From: DAOVDI01 sp965373045
GTDB taxonomy: Bacteria; Acidobacteriota; Aminicenantia; Aminicenantales; Aminicenantaceae
NCBI GenBank assembly: GCA_965373045.1
Contig: CBDVEQ010000013.1
Location: 1-23,394, forward strand
DNA: 23,394 nucleotides
Direction of reading: 5' to 3'
In this document: in pieces, positions 1 to 8,237 of the stretch
Position numbering within the stretch: position 1 is the first letter of the stretch
Layout: the number at the start of each line of letters is the position of its first letter
Notes under the pieces: generated by a model
The model's database searches: none
What the model was told of the DNA's origin: nothing
What the model saw: only the letters and a program-made list of their open reading frames with translations
Program-made: the position numbers and the translations under genes

Positions 1-1105
1 TCCCAGGCTGAGGAAAAAAGCTGTTCATTTTGACAGCGTTGTACTTGATATTTTCCCAGAGAACCGGAGGATATATCGCATCCGGGGAAAGAGCAAATTT
101 TTTCATATTTTTTAATTCATCAAACTGGTCATTGAATTCTCCCAGAGAATCCTCCCAGTCAGATTCCACCTCATTCATATCATCCACCAGAAAGAGAGCC
201 TCCTTCAAATAGTGATGGAAAGGGACAAAATACTCTTTGTTAAGCAGTGAGGCATAAGCAAAAGAAGGAAAAATATCCCCGCTCCTGAGGGAATCGGTCT
301 TTTTTTCAATATCCCTCAGATAAATCCTTGAAGCTTTCTGAAGAGCCCGGTTTTCCCACTCCTCAAAAAAGGTTCGGGAGTTGGGAAATTCGTAAAGAGC
401 AGGAATCAAAATTCGGTCGATCTTATGAAGAGAACGCTGAGAAAAAGAATCAAATTTCCTGAGTGAGACAACATCATCGCCGCTGAATTCGATGCGGAAT
501 GGATGGTCAGCCCAGGGCGAGAAAACATCCACAATTCCTCCCCTCCAGGCATACTCTCCGTGGGAATTGGTAAGATCTTCTCTTGAGTAGCCGAATTCGG
601 CCAGCTTATCCAGAAGCCGGTCACGACCGTATTTCTCGTTCATAGCTAGTTCGACGAACGATCGTGAAAGGTTCTCTGGATTGGGAAATGGTTTAAGAAG
701 TGCCTTTAGGCTTGTAATGATGAGCGCAGGCGTTTCATGAAGCAGACTGTGAAGAAACCGCATCCTGGAAGAAATAGTTTCCAAAGAAGGAGTGATTTCC
801 TGATAGGGGTTTTCCGAAAGTGCTGGAAATATGGCGGCAGTCAGCAGGGGCGTCGTTCCTGTTCTCTCCTTAACAGGATGAAGCTCTTCTAAAAAAAAGC
901 GGCACTGTTCTCTGAATCGAAACAATGCGGCTGTGGACGGACGGATGAATATAACAGGCCTCTGCACATCCCGGACCAGAAGGGCAAGCACATACGGTTT
1001 AGCAGCATCGATCACCCCGGTCAGACTTATGCTTTTGGTTCCTTCTTGAACAGCGGAAAGAAGCTTTTGATATTGTTCTGTCTCTCTCAGAAAATCCAGC
1101 GGCAT
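1..1105 (-). CDS. mfd: Transcription-repair coupling factor Mfd, N-terminal part (3' end cut by window edge)
   Basis: Mfd displaces RNA polymerase stalled at DNA lesions and recruits UvrA for nucleotide excision repair. The frame stays open for 368 codons to the left edge, so the RID, ATPase motor and C-terminal domains lie outside the window. What is visible is the UvrB-homology module: near residues 157-215 it carries the Mfd-typical run with YGRDRLLDKL, then HGEYAWRGGIVDVFSPW, then FRIEFSGDDVVSLRKFDSFSQRS. A family match is clear from this alone. The start is the only ATG after an in-frame TAA at about 1186-1188. The Shine-Dalgarno is weak, and the open frame reaches about 27 codons further upstream without an ATG, GTG or TTG that looks better. 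It sits 149 bp after the DUF5916 gene on the same strand. Identity is confident; the start less so. Confidence 0.9.
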   Translation of the reverse strand, partial: MPLDFLRETEQYQKLLSAVQEGTKSISLTGVIDAAKPYVLALLVRDVQRPVIFIRPSTAALFRFREQCRFFLEELHPVKERTGTTPLLTAAIFPALSENPYQEITPSLETISSRMRFLHSLLHETPALIITSLKALLKPFPNPENLSRSFVELAMNEKYGRDRLLDKLAEFGYSREDLTNSHGEYAWRGGIVDVFSPWADHPFRIEFSGDDVVSLRKFDSFSQRSLHKIDRILIPALYEFPNSRTFFEEWENRALQKASRIYLRDIEKKTDSLRSGDIFPSFAYASLLNKEYFVPFHHYLKEALFLVDDMNEVESDWEDSLGEFNDQFDELKNMKKFALSPDAIYPPVLWENIKYNAVKMNSFFPQPG

Positions 1106-1141
1106 AACTTCAACATCATAAACAAAAGAGAGCTTAATTAC

Positions 1142-1165
1142 GACAAACTTGTTATCTCGTTTGTC
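1142..1165. repeat. Perfect 7-bp inverted repeat upstream of mfd
   Basis: GACAAAC (1142-1148) and GTTTGTC (1159-1165) are exact reverse complements separated by 10 nt. They lie 37-60 nt before the mfd start codon. No T-run follows on either strand, so it does not look like an intrinsic terminator. It could be an operator or a leader hairpin. Function unknown. Confidence 0.35.
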
Positions 1166-1254
1166 TCGCCAATAAGAAAACCCTTACTTCACTACAATAA
1201 TTGGCACCTGAGTTGATAAAAGAGGGGTAAAGCTTTAAGCATATGGCTCGAAAA

Positions 1255-3408
1255 TTACATTCTAAGCCAGTAACTGAATTTAACAAATATGCTGTAATTG
1301 TCCGAAGCATAAGTTCCTCCCGGACTGCGCAGCAGATTGTTATCCAGCCCTAGGAAAAACACCGTCCCTGGCCTCAATACATAGCTGAAAAGAAAACTGC
1401 CGTAGATCTGCTTATAAAAGTGGTTGTAATCTATGATCGCACGCACGGATAGAGTTTTACTGAACTGATAGGTCGTCCGTGTCCTCGCTACATTAAAATC
1501 ATAGACCTGCTCACCGCCCCATTTGTCCCAGAAGGTTTGCTTTGTAATATCAACTCCCACTTTGAGCCTTTTGCTCGGCTTGATCGTCGCACCTATTCCA
1601 TAGATGTTGCTGTATCCCTTGAAAGGGTCATCCGTGTCATAATAGATACTGTCGCCTGTCTGAAAAAAGAACCCGAAAGGCATCCATTTAATAAAGAGCA
1701 GCTGGCCTTGCACTTCCAGCGAATTATTCCAGAAATCAGTGCCGCTATAATGCTCCATCCGATTTTTGTACTCAACCTCTATCTGGCTGAATTCCGTGAG
1801 CCGGAACTGCAGGCTGGCCCGCATCCACTGGTCCTGCATCATATCATCGAAGTATCCGAACCTGCGTCCCGCGTTAAATCTCAATCCCACTTGGCTCAGG
1901 TATTTCTTGCCGGGATAGATCCGGTAACCACTGAAAATGCCAAAGGACCGGTAATCCACACGGTTGACAAACCCGGACGAGGCCTGAAAATCCGGATGCA
2001 ACGCCATTCCGTAAAAACCTGCATAAAAGTGCTTGGTGGAATAAGAGAAATCTGCGTACAAGCCAGGCGCCAAAGATGTGGTTTCCTCATCAAAACGGGT
2101 CTTAGAGCCGATCGCCTGGAATTTAAAAAAGAACTTATTTGCAAATTTGAATTGGCCGTCCAAGCCTGCCACCCGGTTGTAAGAACCGTTATACTCCCTG
2201 TCAGTCAAGGCAAATCCGATGTAGCTCTCTTTAAAGACGTCCGCCTTGACACGGAAGATGTTGAAAAGCGCGTTGTGCTTTCCTTTGCCGCCGTTGCTTA
2301 CATCCCAGAGGCTTTCAGTCGGGCTTGTATCCAGCGCTGATAGCACCCCGTAGGTAAATCGGCCTACCTTTCCTGTCAGCTTGGCCCCGGCAATAGGGTC
2401 GTTGATGCGGCGTGTATAGACCATGCGTATCTCGGGAAAACGGAAGATCTCCATACCCTCAAGGAAAAATGGCCTCTTTTCCGAGTAGTAGAGGGCAAAC
2501 CGCTGGTTGACATCTATCTTGGGAGCATCTGCCTCGATGTGGCTGAAATCAGGATTGACCGTCATATCCAGTGTTAGGTCTGAATTTATTCCCCACTTGA
2601 AATTGACCCCTGGAGAGAAATCGAGTTTTTCCCCTTTGGTCTTGAGCGAAGTGGCTACAGGCATGATCTCGAAATTCCTGCCTTTTTCGACCGGTGAGGT
2701 GATCTGCAGCTCCGTCCCCTGGGAGATGAGCCCGGGGATGTCCCTGGACATAGTGGGCCACATGATGATCTCACCTGTACGTGCAATTGTTCGCCCAAGC
2801 ACAATATTCCAAACCTTATTTTTCTTGTCAGGAAAGCGTATGCTTTTGAATGGGATGGCTATCTCGACCGTATAGCCTTGTTCATCGACCCTGCCGTCCG
2901 AATAAAAGACCGTATCCCATGAGTCGTCCATATTGTCGTTGCCACCCTCCTCCAAACGCATCATATCCATCTGTATTCCGATAGGGTTGACTATAAAAGT
3001 ATAGGCGCGGCGCTTCTCATTGAATGTATCGATAAAGATCACGATCCAGTCATCTTCCATACAATTGTCGCGGGATGTGATGCTGTAGCGAAGTTTATTG
3101 GCTTCGGTGTCATAAGCACGGAAAGCAACATAAAGGTTCTTTTTATCATAGCCGATATATGCGACAGTTTTCTGCCCGGGAGCACTATTCTCATTGGGGA
3201 TGAACTGACGAAAATTTTCGATCTTGAGCGCTTCCTGCTCCCAGAGGAGATTATCGATCTTGCCGTCGATCTTAGGCGCTTTAGAGAGCAAGGGGATAGA
3301 AGGGATGTTCACAGGAACTTCCTGCTTTTTGGCAAAGACGACCGGGCCGCTAAGAAGGCAAAAAACTATTCCGGATGTAATAACAAAACTGATTGAATTT
3401 TTCCTCAT
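1255..3408 (-). CDS. DUF5916 outer-membrane protein with CBM9-like N-terminal domain
   Basis: Probable outer-membrane beta-barrel protein of unknown substrate, 717 aa. An N-terminal signal peptide is visible (RKN, hydrophobic core to about residue 25, cleavage near VVFA-KK). Residues about 35-220 resemble a family 9 carbohydrate-binding (DOMON-like) domain: PKIDGKIDNLLW, then YDKKNLYVAFRAYD, then DDWIVIFIDT, then GYTVEIAIPFKSIRFP. The remainder is beta-strand rich, with the DUF5916-typical VNPDFSHIEAD and SEKRPFFLEG motifs, and ends in an aromatic strand (FVKFSYWLRM). I chose the second ATG (3408) because AGGAGA lies 7 nt before it; an in-frame ATG at 3438 would add ten residues before the signal peptide and lacks a clear ribosome site. 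It follows wzt on the same strand after 105 nt, so a glycan-related role is plausible but only inferred. DUF5916 has no assigned biochemical function that I know of. Confidence 0.85.
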   Translation of the reverse strand: MRKNSISFVITSGIVFCLLSGPVVFAKKQEVPVNIPSIPLLSKAPKIDGKIDNLLWEQEALKIENFRQFIPNENSAPGQKTVAYIGYDKKNLYVAFRAYDTEANKLRYSITSRDNCMEDDWIVIFIDTFNEKRRAYTFIVNPIGIQMDMMRLEEGGNDNMDDSWDTVFYSDGRVDEQGYTVEIAIPFKSIRFPDKKNKVWNIVLGRTIARTGEIIMWPTMSRDIPGLISQGTELQITSPVEKGRNFEIMPVATSLKTKGEKLDFSPGVNFKWGINSDLTLDMTVNPDFSHIEADAPKIDVNQRFALYYSEKRPFFLEGMEIFRFPEIRMVYTRRINDPIAGAKLTGKVGRFTYGVLSALDTSPTESLWDVSNGGKGKHNALFNIFRVKADVFKESYIGFALTDREYNGSYNRVAGLDGQFKFANKFFFKFQAIGSKTRFDEETTSLAPGLYADFSYSTKHFYAGFYGMALHPDFQASSGFVNRVDYRSFGIFSGYRIYPGKKYLSQVGLRFNAGRRFGYFDDMMQDQWMRASLQFRLTEFSQIEVEYKNRMEHYSGTDFWNNSLEVQGQLLFIKWMPFGFFFQTGDSIYYDTDDPFKGYSNIYGIGATIKPSKRLKVGVDITKQTFWDKWGGEQVYDFNVARTRTTYQFSKTLSVRAIIDYNHFYKQIYGSFLFSYVLRPGTVFFLGLDNNLLRSPGGTYASDNYSIFVKFSYWLRM

Positions 3409-3414
3409 TATCAG

Positions 3415-3420
3415 TCTCCT
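3415..3420 (-). promoter_or_regulatory. Ribosome binding site deciding the DUF5916 start
   Basis: AGGAGA on the minus strand, 6-7 nt before the ATG at 3408. This favours 3408 over the upstream in-frame ATG at 3438 and leaves a well-formed signal peptide at the N-terminus. Confidence 0.7.
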
Positions 3421-3513
3421 GCATTTTTTAACATTCACCCTATATAGACGAAATTATGTATAAAAAGGTTTTACAGAAAAGAAAAAAATCTACTTGCCTG
3501 GATTATTCTCTGA

Positions 3514-4872
3514 TTAATCTTTAGAGGATTTAAATTGAATTTTACCGGAAAATGACCACTCGTGCTCAGGGCGAAAGATGCCCACATCTTTGTTAAGAGA
3601 GGAAACCATAACAGAATAAAGATTGCGGTGGTAATCGTAGGGATAGCCATCGATCTTGTGGACAGCAACATCAAGGTAGTAAGTGCCATTGATCAGGCTC
3701 AATTTCTCGATCCGGCAGGTGATCTCACATTTTCCATCAATGGATTTCGCCCCGAACTCTTCCATCAGTGTATTGGTCCCATAACACTGGATTCCCTGGG
3801 AGCTGCAAATACCGATGCCGAAAACAAAGTCCTTGATCCTGGAATAGGATTCGACTTCCATCTTAATGATCATGCCTTCATCCGGCTGAAAAACGTATTT
3901 TGGCTTGCCTTTCAGGTCTGTCAACCGTACTTTTTTGATCTCGATCTCACGCTTTCCCCAGCGCTGTTCCCGGGATTCATCAGCCTCATCCGGGGGATGT
4001 GAATGTTGAATAGTCACAGAAGTTTTTTCATCACTCGTCTTCCTGATTACCGTCTCTTTTTTCTCACCGTATTCTTCGTTCACACGCTGCTGTCGCTGCT
4101 CAAAAACCTCTTCCTGCTGCTCGGCTATGTCCTGGAGGTAAGCATCGATAACCTTCTTGGGTCCACCCAGAGTTTTGATCTTCCCGTCCTTAAGCCATAC
4201 CACTTGGTCACAGATCTTTTCCACAGTTGATAGATCGTGACTGACGAATAGAATCGTTTTTTTGCGTCTCCGGAAATCATTGATCTTGTCCAGGCATTTG
4301 GGGACAAAACTGGCATCTCCCACAGACAGGACTTCATCTATCAGCAGCACATCCGGATTGACATTGATCGCGACCGAAAACCCAAGCTTCATATACATAC
4401 CGCTCGAATAGGTCTTAACCGGCGCATCAATAAACTCCTCGAGCTCGGCAAAACGCACAATGTCAGAAAATTTTTCATGAATCTCTTTTTTACTCAGCCC
4501 GAGCATAATGCCGTTGATGTAAACATTCTCCCGGCCTGTGATCTCAGGATGGAAACCGGCGCCCAACTCGATCAAAGCGCTCACTTTTCCCCACACTGTC
4601 ACACGGCCGTTTGTCGGCTTGGTAATACCTGTGATGATCTTGAGGAGAGTACTCTTGCCGCTTCCGTTCTCACCGATCACGCCAAAAGTCATTCCCTTTG
4701 GCACATTAAAATTCACATCCTCCAGAGCAGTTACCAGTTCATCCGGCTTCATGGATTTAAAGAGATCCCCCTTGACCAGGGCGCTTTTGAATGTTTTAAA
4801 TCGATGGCGTGATGAATACTTCTGGTAGATTTTTGTAACATTTTCGATCTCAATGGCATACTTGCCGGTCAT
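3514..4872 (-). CDS. wzt: Polysaccharide ABC exporter ATPase with C-terminal glycan-recognition domain (Wzt type)
   Basis: Cytoplasmic ATPase that, with the adjacent permease, exports an undecaprenyl-linked polysaccharide (O-antigen or similar). 452 aa. The nucleotide-binding domain has Walker A GENGSGKST (residues 67-75), the Wzt/TagH-type signature YSSGMYMKL in place of LSGGQ, Walker B VLLIDEVLSVGD and switch VSHD. After about residue 250 comes a charged, low-complexity linker (Q/E/K rich), then a beta-rich domain of about 140 residues like the Wzt C-terminal domain that recognises the glycan terminus. This extension makes a Wzt with chain-terminus recognition likely. The start at 4872 is fixed by a strong GGAGGAGGT 8 nt upstream; the longer frame from 4914 would run back into wzm. 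The gap to the wzm stop is 4 nt, so the two are translationally linked. Confidence 0.93.
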   Translation of the reverse strand: MTGKYAIEIENVTKIYQKYSSRHRFKTFKSALVKGDLFKSMKPDELVTALEDVNFNVPKGMTFGVIGENGSGKSTLLKIITGITKPTNGRVTVWGKVSALIELGAGFHPEITGRENVYINGIMLGLSKKEIHEKFSDIVRFAELEEFIDAPVKTYSSGMYMKLGFSVAINVNPDVLLIDEVLSVGDASFVPKCLDKINDFRRRKKTILFVSHDLSTVEKICDQVVWLKDGKIKTLGGPKKVIDAYLQDIAEQQEEVFEQRQQRVNEEYGEKKETVIRKTSDEKTSVTIQHSHPPDEADESREQRWGKREIEIKKVRLTDLKGKPKYVFQPDEGMIIKMEVESYSRIKDFVFGIGICSSQGIQCYGTNTLMEEFGAKSIDGKCEITCRIEKLSLINGTYYLDVAVHKIDGYPYDYHRNLYSVMVSSLNKDVGIFRPEHEWSFSGKIQFKSSKD

Positions 4873-4876
4873 GGGC

Positions 4877-5713
4877 TTACACCTCCTCCGGAAAGGAATC
4901 GCGCAGCTTGTCAAAGATATAGTACCCTACAATGACCAGCACAAGACCAACAAGCAGAGTCACACTTAGTTTTTTCCAGCGGATCATCTCGCCATAAAAT
5001 ACAGTATTCTGGTATCCCATCATTATGTGTGTCATGGGATTAAGATTAAGAAAAGTGCGGAACAGAGCGGATTTCTGGATGGCGGGGAAGGTCATGGGGT
5101 ATATGATGGGTGTCGCAAAAAACCAGAAGGTCAGCATGTTAGCCAGGATATCCTTGATATCGCGGAAGTGGACGGTAAGCGCCGAGAGAAGAAGTCCAAA
5201 CCCGAGAGAAAAGACAAACTGGACCAGCATAACCAGGGGCAGAAAAACAAGATAGATAGAAAAACCCGGCGCATTGGGTATAAAAAGAACCGTCAGGAGT
5301 TTGCCCAATAAAAGGATCGGTATGCCGAAAAGAAAGTGGATGAAGTTGGAAGAGAGGACTACGACCGGGAGGACCTCTGCCGGAAAAAGAATCTTTTTTA
5401 TGAGGTTGCCCTGAGCCAACAGAACATTGGCCGACTCGATAGAGGAGGCGGCAAACCAGGTCCAGGGAAGAACGCCGCAGAAGAGGAACAGAGCATAAAG
5501 TAGGGGGGATTTTCCAAAAGCAGGATCCCTGGGTCCGATAATGAAGCCGAAGACGATACTGTATATGATCATAAGCATAAGAGGGTTGATGAATGACCAG
5601 AGAAAACCCAGCACAGTGCCGCGATAACGGGCTTTTAATTCTCTGCTTACTAAACTCTGTATCAATACACGGTATATATACAGAGTTTTGAAGTTATTTA
5701 TCAGCTTCAGCAT
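4877..5713 (-). CDS. wzm: Polysaccharide ABC exporter permease (Wzm/ABC-2 type)
   Basis: Inner-membrane permease of 278 aa, partner of the downstream Wzt. The N-terminus has the family hallmark SRELKARYRGTVLGFLWSFINP, an amphipathic segment just before TM1. About six hydrophobic segments follow: near residues 32-58, 70-90, 105-135, 145-180, 190-205 and 250-270. The HFRDIKDI segment and the late LNPMTHIMMGYQ motif are also typical of Wzm/TagG permeases. GGAG lies 6 nt before the ATG at 5713. It is 12 nt downstream of the methyltransferase gene in the run that begins with the ATP synthase genes. No polymerase or glycosyltransferase lies beside it on this strand, so the exported glycan cannot be named; the plus-strand glycan cassette at 17172-20376 is a candidate supplier. 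Confidence 0.92.
   Translation of the reverse strand: MLKLINNFKTLYIYRVLIQSLVSRELKARYRGTVLGFLWSFINPLMLMIIYSIVFGFIIGPRDPAFGKSPLLYALFLFCGVLPWTWFAASSIESANVLLAQGNLIKKILFPAEVLPVVVLSSNFIHFLFGIPILLLGKLLTVLFIPNAPGFSIYLVFLPLVMLVQFVFSLGFGLLLSALTVHFRDIKDILANMLTFWFFATPIIYPMTFPAIQKSALFRTFLNLNPMTHIMMGYQNTVFYGEMIRWKKLSVTLLVGLVLVIVGYYIFDKLRDSFPEEV
4881..4889 (-). promoter_or_regulatory. Ribosome binding site of wzt, inside the end of wzm
   Basis: GGAGGAGGT on the minus strand, embedded in the last codons of wzm (the glutamates before the stop) and spaced 8 nt from the wzt ATG at 4872. It decides the wzt start and shows tight coupling of the two exporter genes. Confidence 0.8.
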
Positions 5714-5725
5714 GCATGACTCCAG

Positions 5726-6502
5726 TTACATCTCATTTTTTATTCGGCCGGAAAAAATGGAATCGGCTTCTGTGGACCACCCTCCTTTATCATCATAAAG
5801 GATCAACGGCAGCAGCTCCTTCAATGATTCCGCATTGGAACGAGATAAGACCAAAGCACTTAAAAACAGGTTTGCCGGTGTATCATTCCGTGGATGGACA
5901 AAGCGGATGGATACAGCAGTTAATCCGTTTTTATCTGCTTCTGCCATGAATTCCTCCCGTCGTTTCCCGGGAAAGATAAAATAAGCTCTTCCCTCGGGCT
6001 TCAGAAGCTCTGAAGTTCTGAGCATTATATCAGAAATGGAACATTTAATCTCATGTTTTGCGATGGATTTTTCCTCAGAATGACTCAGTAAACCTCTATC
6101 TTTTTTTATATAGGGAGGGTTGGAGAAAATGACGTCGAACATCTTATCCGGAGCATAAATCCGCAGATCAGCATGAACGATCGTGATCCTTTCTTTCAGC
6201 CCGTTCAGACCGACATTTCGCCTGGCCAGTTCTGACAGGCCTTTCTGGACCTCAAGGGCTACAAGATGCTTGAAAGGCTTGACGGATAAAAGAAGGGAAA
6301 CGATCCCATTCCCTGTTCCCAACTCAAGGCAATCGCTGTTTTTCTGCGTATAGATAAAATCAGCCAGAAGGGGCGCATCAATGGAGAAGCGATATCCGGT
6401 TCTTCTCTGCAAAACCTTGATCTTGCCATGGAAAAAAGTATCCAGAGTTTCATCTATGCCTGGAGAATATATCGTCGATTTTCGAAGCTTTTTAAAACTC
6501 AT
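5726..6502 (-). CDS. trmN6: tRNA1(Val) adenine-N6 methyltransferase-like protein (TrmN6/YfiC family)
   Basis: SAM-dependent N6-adenine methyltransferase, 258 aa. The family modifies A37 of tRNA1(Val). Seen: the YRFSIDAPLLADF motif at about residues 37-49, SAM motif I LELGTGNGIVSL (59-70), an acidic ribose-binding position (LEVQ, 83-86), and the amino-methyltransferase motif NPPY (128-131) followed by a charged loop. These match the TrmN6 family layout; members of the wider class include HemK/PrmC, but PrmC has a different N-terminal domain. The start ATG overlaps the atpC stop by 4 nt (ATGA), so translation is coupled to the ATP synthase genes. The C-terminal tail after about residue 220 is less conserved. 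Substrate is inferred from family membership only. Confidence 0.85.
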   Translation of the reverse strand: MSFKKLRKSTIYSPGIDETLDTFFHGKIKVLQRRTGYRFSIDAPLLADFIYTQKNSDCLELGTGNGIVSLLLSVKPFKHLVALEVQKGLSELARRNVGLNGLKERITIVHADLRIYAPDKMFDVIFSNPPYIKKDRGLLSHSEEKSIAKHEIKCSISDIMLRTSELLKPEGRAYFIFPGKRREEFMAEADKNGLTAVSIRFVHPRNDTPANLFLSALVLSRSNAESLKELLPLILYDDKGGWSTEADSIFSGRIKNEM

Positions 6503-6774
6503 TCCTCCGGCTGCCCGGAAAAGACAAGGACACTGCCTGGCCGGATCTCGGCATAACCACCGGAGACCTGAATGTTCTCTTCTACGCCGGCCTGCTTGAA
6601 AGTGATCCTGCCATCGCCCAAAGCCAAAACCAGAGCGCGGTGTCCGGGAAGGATCCCCAGTTCGCCTTCCAGGCCCGGGATCAGCACTTCCTTAACTTGA
6701 GTGTCCACAATAAGCTCAGTAGATGTGATGATAGTCAGCTTTATCTGTCCGGGAATGGTTTCGCCGTTACTCAT
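6499..6774 (-). CDS. atpC: ATP synthase epsilon subunit, beta-sandwich domain only
   Basis: Central-stalk subunit of F1. The 91 residues cover the N-terminal beta-sandwich domain: ITSTELIVDTQVKEVLIPG, then GELGILPGHRALV, then VSGGYAEIRPGSVLVFS. The gene stops right after this domain, so the C-terminal two-helix domain found in epsilon subunits of about 130-140 residues is absent. The stop is real, because the next gene starts inside it (4-nt ATGA overlap). I chose the ATG at 6774, which overlaps the atpD stop by 8 nt and gives the normal epsilon N-terminus; an ATG at 6795 would add seven residues read from within atpD. Short epsilon subunits are known in several phyla, so this may be the lineage's normal form. 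Confidence 0.93.
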   Translation of the reverse strand: MSNGETIPGQIKLTIITSTELIVDTQVKEVLIPGLEGELGILPGHRALVLALGDGRITFKQAGVEENIQVSGGYAEIRPGSVLVFSGQPEE

Positions 6775-8224
6775 GCTGCACTCTTTCCTCGGCACTCTTC
6801 AACTGTTCAGCCCGTTCAACAACCTCGTCGATGCTGCCTACCATATAAAATGCCTGTTCCGGCTTATCATCATGAAGACCATCAATTATCTCTTTGAAGC
6901 CCTGCACTGTTTCCTGAATCGTGACATATTTTCCCGGGCGGCTAGTGAAGACCTCTGCTACATTGAATGGCTGGCTTAAAAATCTCTGTATTTTACGGGC
7001 ACGAGCCACAATAGCTTTATCTTCCTCGCTCAACTCCTCCATACCCAGGATAGTAATAATATCCTGAAGGTCTTTGTAGCGCTGGAGAATCTCTTTGACC
7101 TGGCGAGCCACATTATAGTGTTCCTCTCCGATCACCCGGGGATCAAGAATGCGCGAGAAGGAGGTCAGAGGATCGACTGCAGGGTAAATACCTATCTCGG
7201 TGAGCGCCCGGCTGAGCTGCGTTGTGGCATCAAGATGAGAAAAGGTCGTTGCCGGCGCCGGGTCAGTAAAGTCATCGGCCGGCACGTAAACAGCCTGAAC
7301 CGATGTGATAGAACCATTTTTTGTCGAGGTGATCCGTTCTTGCAGCTCTCCAAGTTCACTCGCCAGGTTCGGTTGGTACCCTACTGCTGAAGGCATTCGG
7401 CCTAGAAGAGCAGAAACTTCGGATCCGGCCTGGATAAAGCGAAAAATATTATCTATAAAAAGAAGAATGTCCTGTTTCATCTCGTCACGGAAGTACTCGG
7501 CAACAGAGAGGGCGGTCAGGCCCACACGCAGCCGCGCACCAGGGGGTTCGGTCATCTGGCCGAAAACCAGGGCCGTGTTTTTAATAACACCGGACTCCTT
7601 CATCTCAAGCCAGAGGTCGTTTCCTTCGCGGGTACGCTCGCCCACGCCTGCAAACACCGAGTAGCCTCCATGCTTTAAAGCGACATTGTGGATGAGTTCC
7701 ATGATAATAACTGTTTTGCCTACACCAGCGCCGCCGAAGAGGCCGATCTTTCCGCCCTTGAGAAAGGGCTGTATAAGGTCTATGACCTTGATCCCGGTTT
7801 CGAACATTTCCAGATCTGTGGATTGCTCCTCAAGGGAAGGAGGCTGTCTGTGGATGGGATAATGCTTTTTTGCATTGATCGGGCCCAAGTAGTCGATCGG
7901 CTCGCCGAGCACGTTGATGACCCGGCCCAGGGTTTCTTCGCCGACCGGGACAGTTATAGGCGCATCCAGATCGTAGGCCTTCATTCCACGTGATAGACCG
8001 TCTGTCGGCTGCATGGCCACACATCTAACCTTGTCTCCACCAATGTGAAGTTCGACCTCGACGATTATATCAACAGGAAACTGTGTATCAAAACCTTCTG
8101 ATGTGACGCGGATCGCATTGTAGATCTCAGGAAGCTCACAATCTTTGAACTCAATATCTACTACTGGACCAATGATCTGGACCACTTTGCCGCATCTTAA
8201 AGTCTTTTTTGTCTTTTCGCTCAT
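6767..8224 (-). CDS. atpD: ATP synthase beta subunit
   Basis: Catalytic subunit of F1, 485 aa, close to the usual 460-480. Seen: Walker A GGAGVGKT (residues 154-161), the GERTREGNDL loop, Walker B ILLFIDNIFRF, AVYVPADDFTDPAPATTF, and a DELSEED-type segment that reads EELSEED followed by ARARKIQRFLSQPF. All expected catalytic elements are present. The start at 8224 (MSEKTKK) is set by GGGAG 6 nt upstream and lies 13 nt after the atpG stop; the frame extends to 8260 but that would overlap atpG and precede the ribosome site. The 3' end overlaps atpC by 8 nt. Confidence 0.97.
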   Translation of the reverse strand: MSEKTKKTLRCGKVVQIIGPVVDIEFKDCELPEIYNAIRVTSEGFDTQFPVDIIVEVELHIGGDKVRCVAMQPTDGLSRGMKAYDLDAPITVPVGEETLGRVINVLGEPIDYLGPINAKKHYPIHRQPPSLEEQSTDLEMFETGIKVIDLIQPFLKGGKIGLFGGAGVGKTVIIMELIHNVALKHGGYSVFAGVGERTREGNDLWLEMKESGVIKNTALVFGQMTEPPGARLRVGLTALSVAEYFRDEMKQDILLFIDNIFRFIQAGSEVSALLGRMPSAVGYQPNLASELGELQERITSTKNGSITSVQAVYVPADDFTDPAPATTFSHLDATTQLSRALTEIGIYPAVDPLTSFSRILDPRVIGEEHYNVARQVKEILQRYKDLQDIITILGMEELSEEDKAIVARARKIQRFLSQPFNVAEVFTSRPGKYVTIQETVQGFKEIIDGLHDDKPEQAFYMVGSIDEVVERAEQLKSAEERVQHE

Positions 8225-8237
8225 TGTGTTCTCCCAT

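Noticed and set aside
1537..2340. Long plus-strand open frame (267 codons) opposite the DUF5916 gene
   Set aside because: It is antisense to a well-supported gene, has no ribosome site and its translation shows no domain or plausible composition; it arises from the codon pattern of the minus-strand gene.
3409..3470. Promoter for the DUF5916 gene in the wzt-DUF5916 gap
   Set aside because: There are several TATA-like words on the minus strand but no -35 at acceptable spacing; nothing better than chance.
3477..3540. Possible intrinsic terminator after wzt (GATTA/TAATC arms followed later by a T-run on the minus strand)
   Set aside because: The stem is only 5 bp and A/T-only, overlaps the wzt stop, and the T-run is about 15 nt away from the stem, so it is not a convincing terminator.
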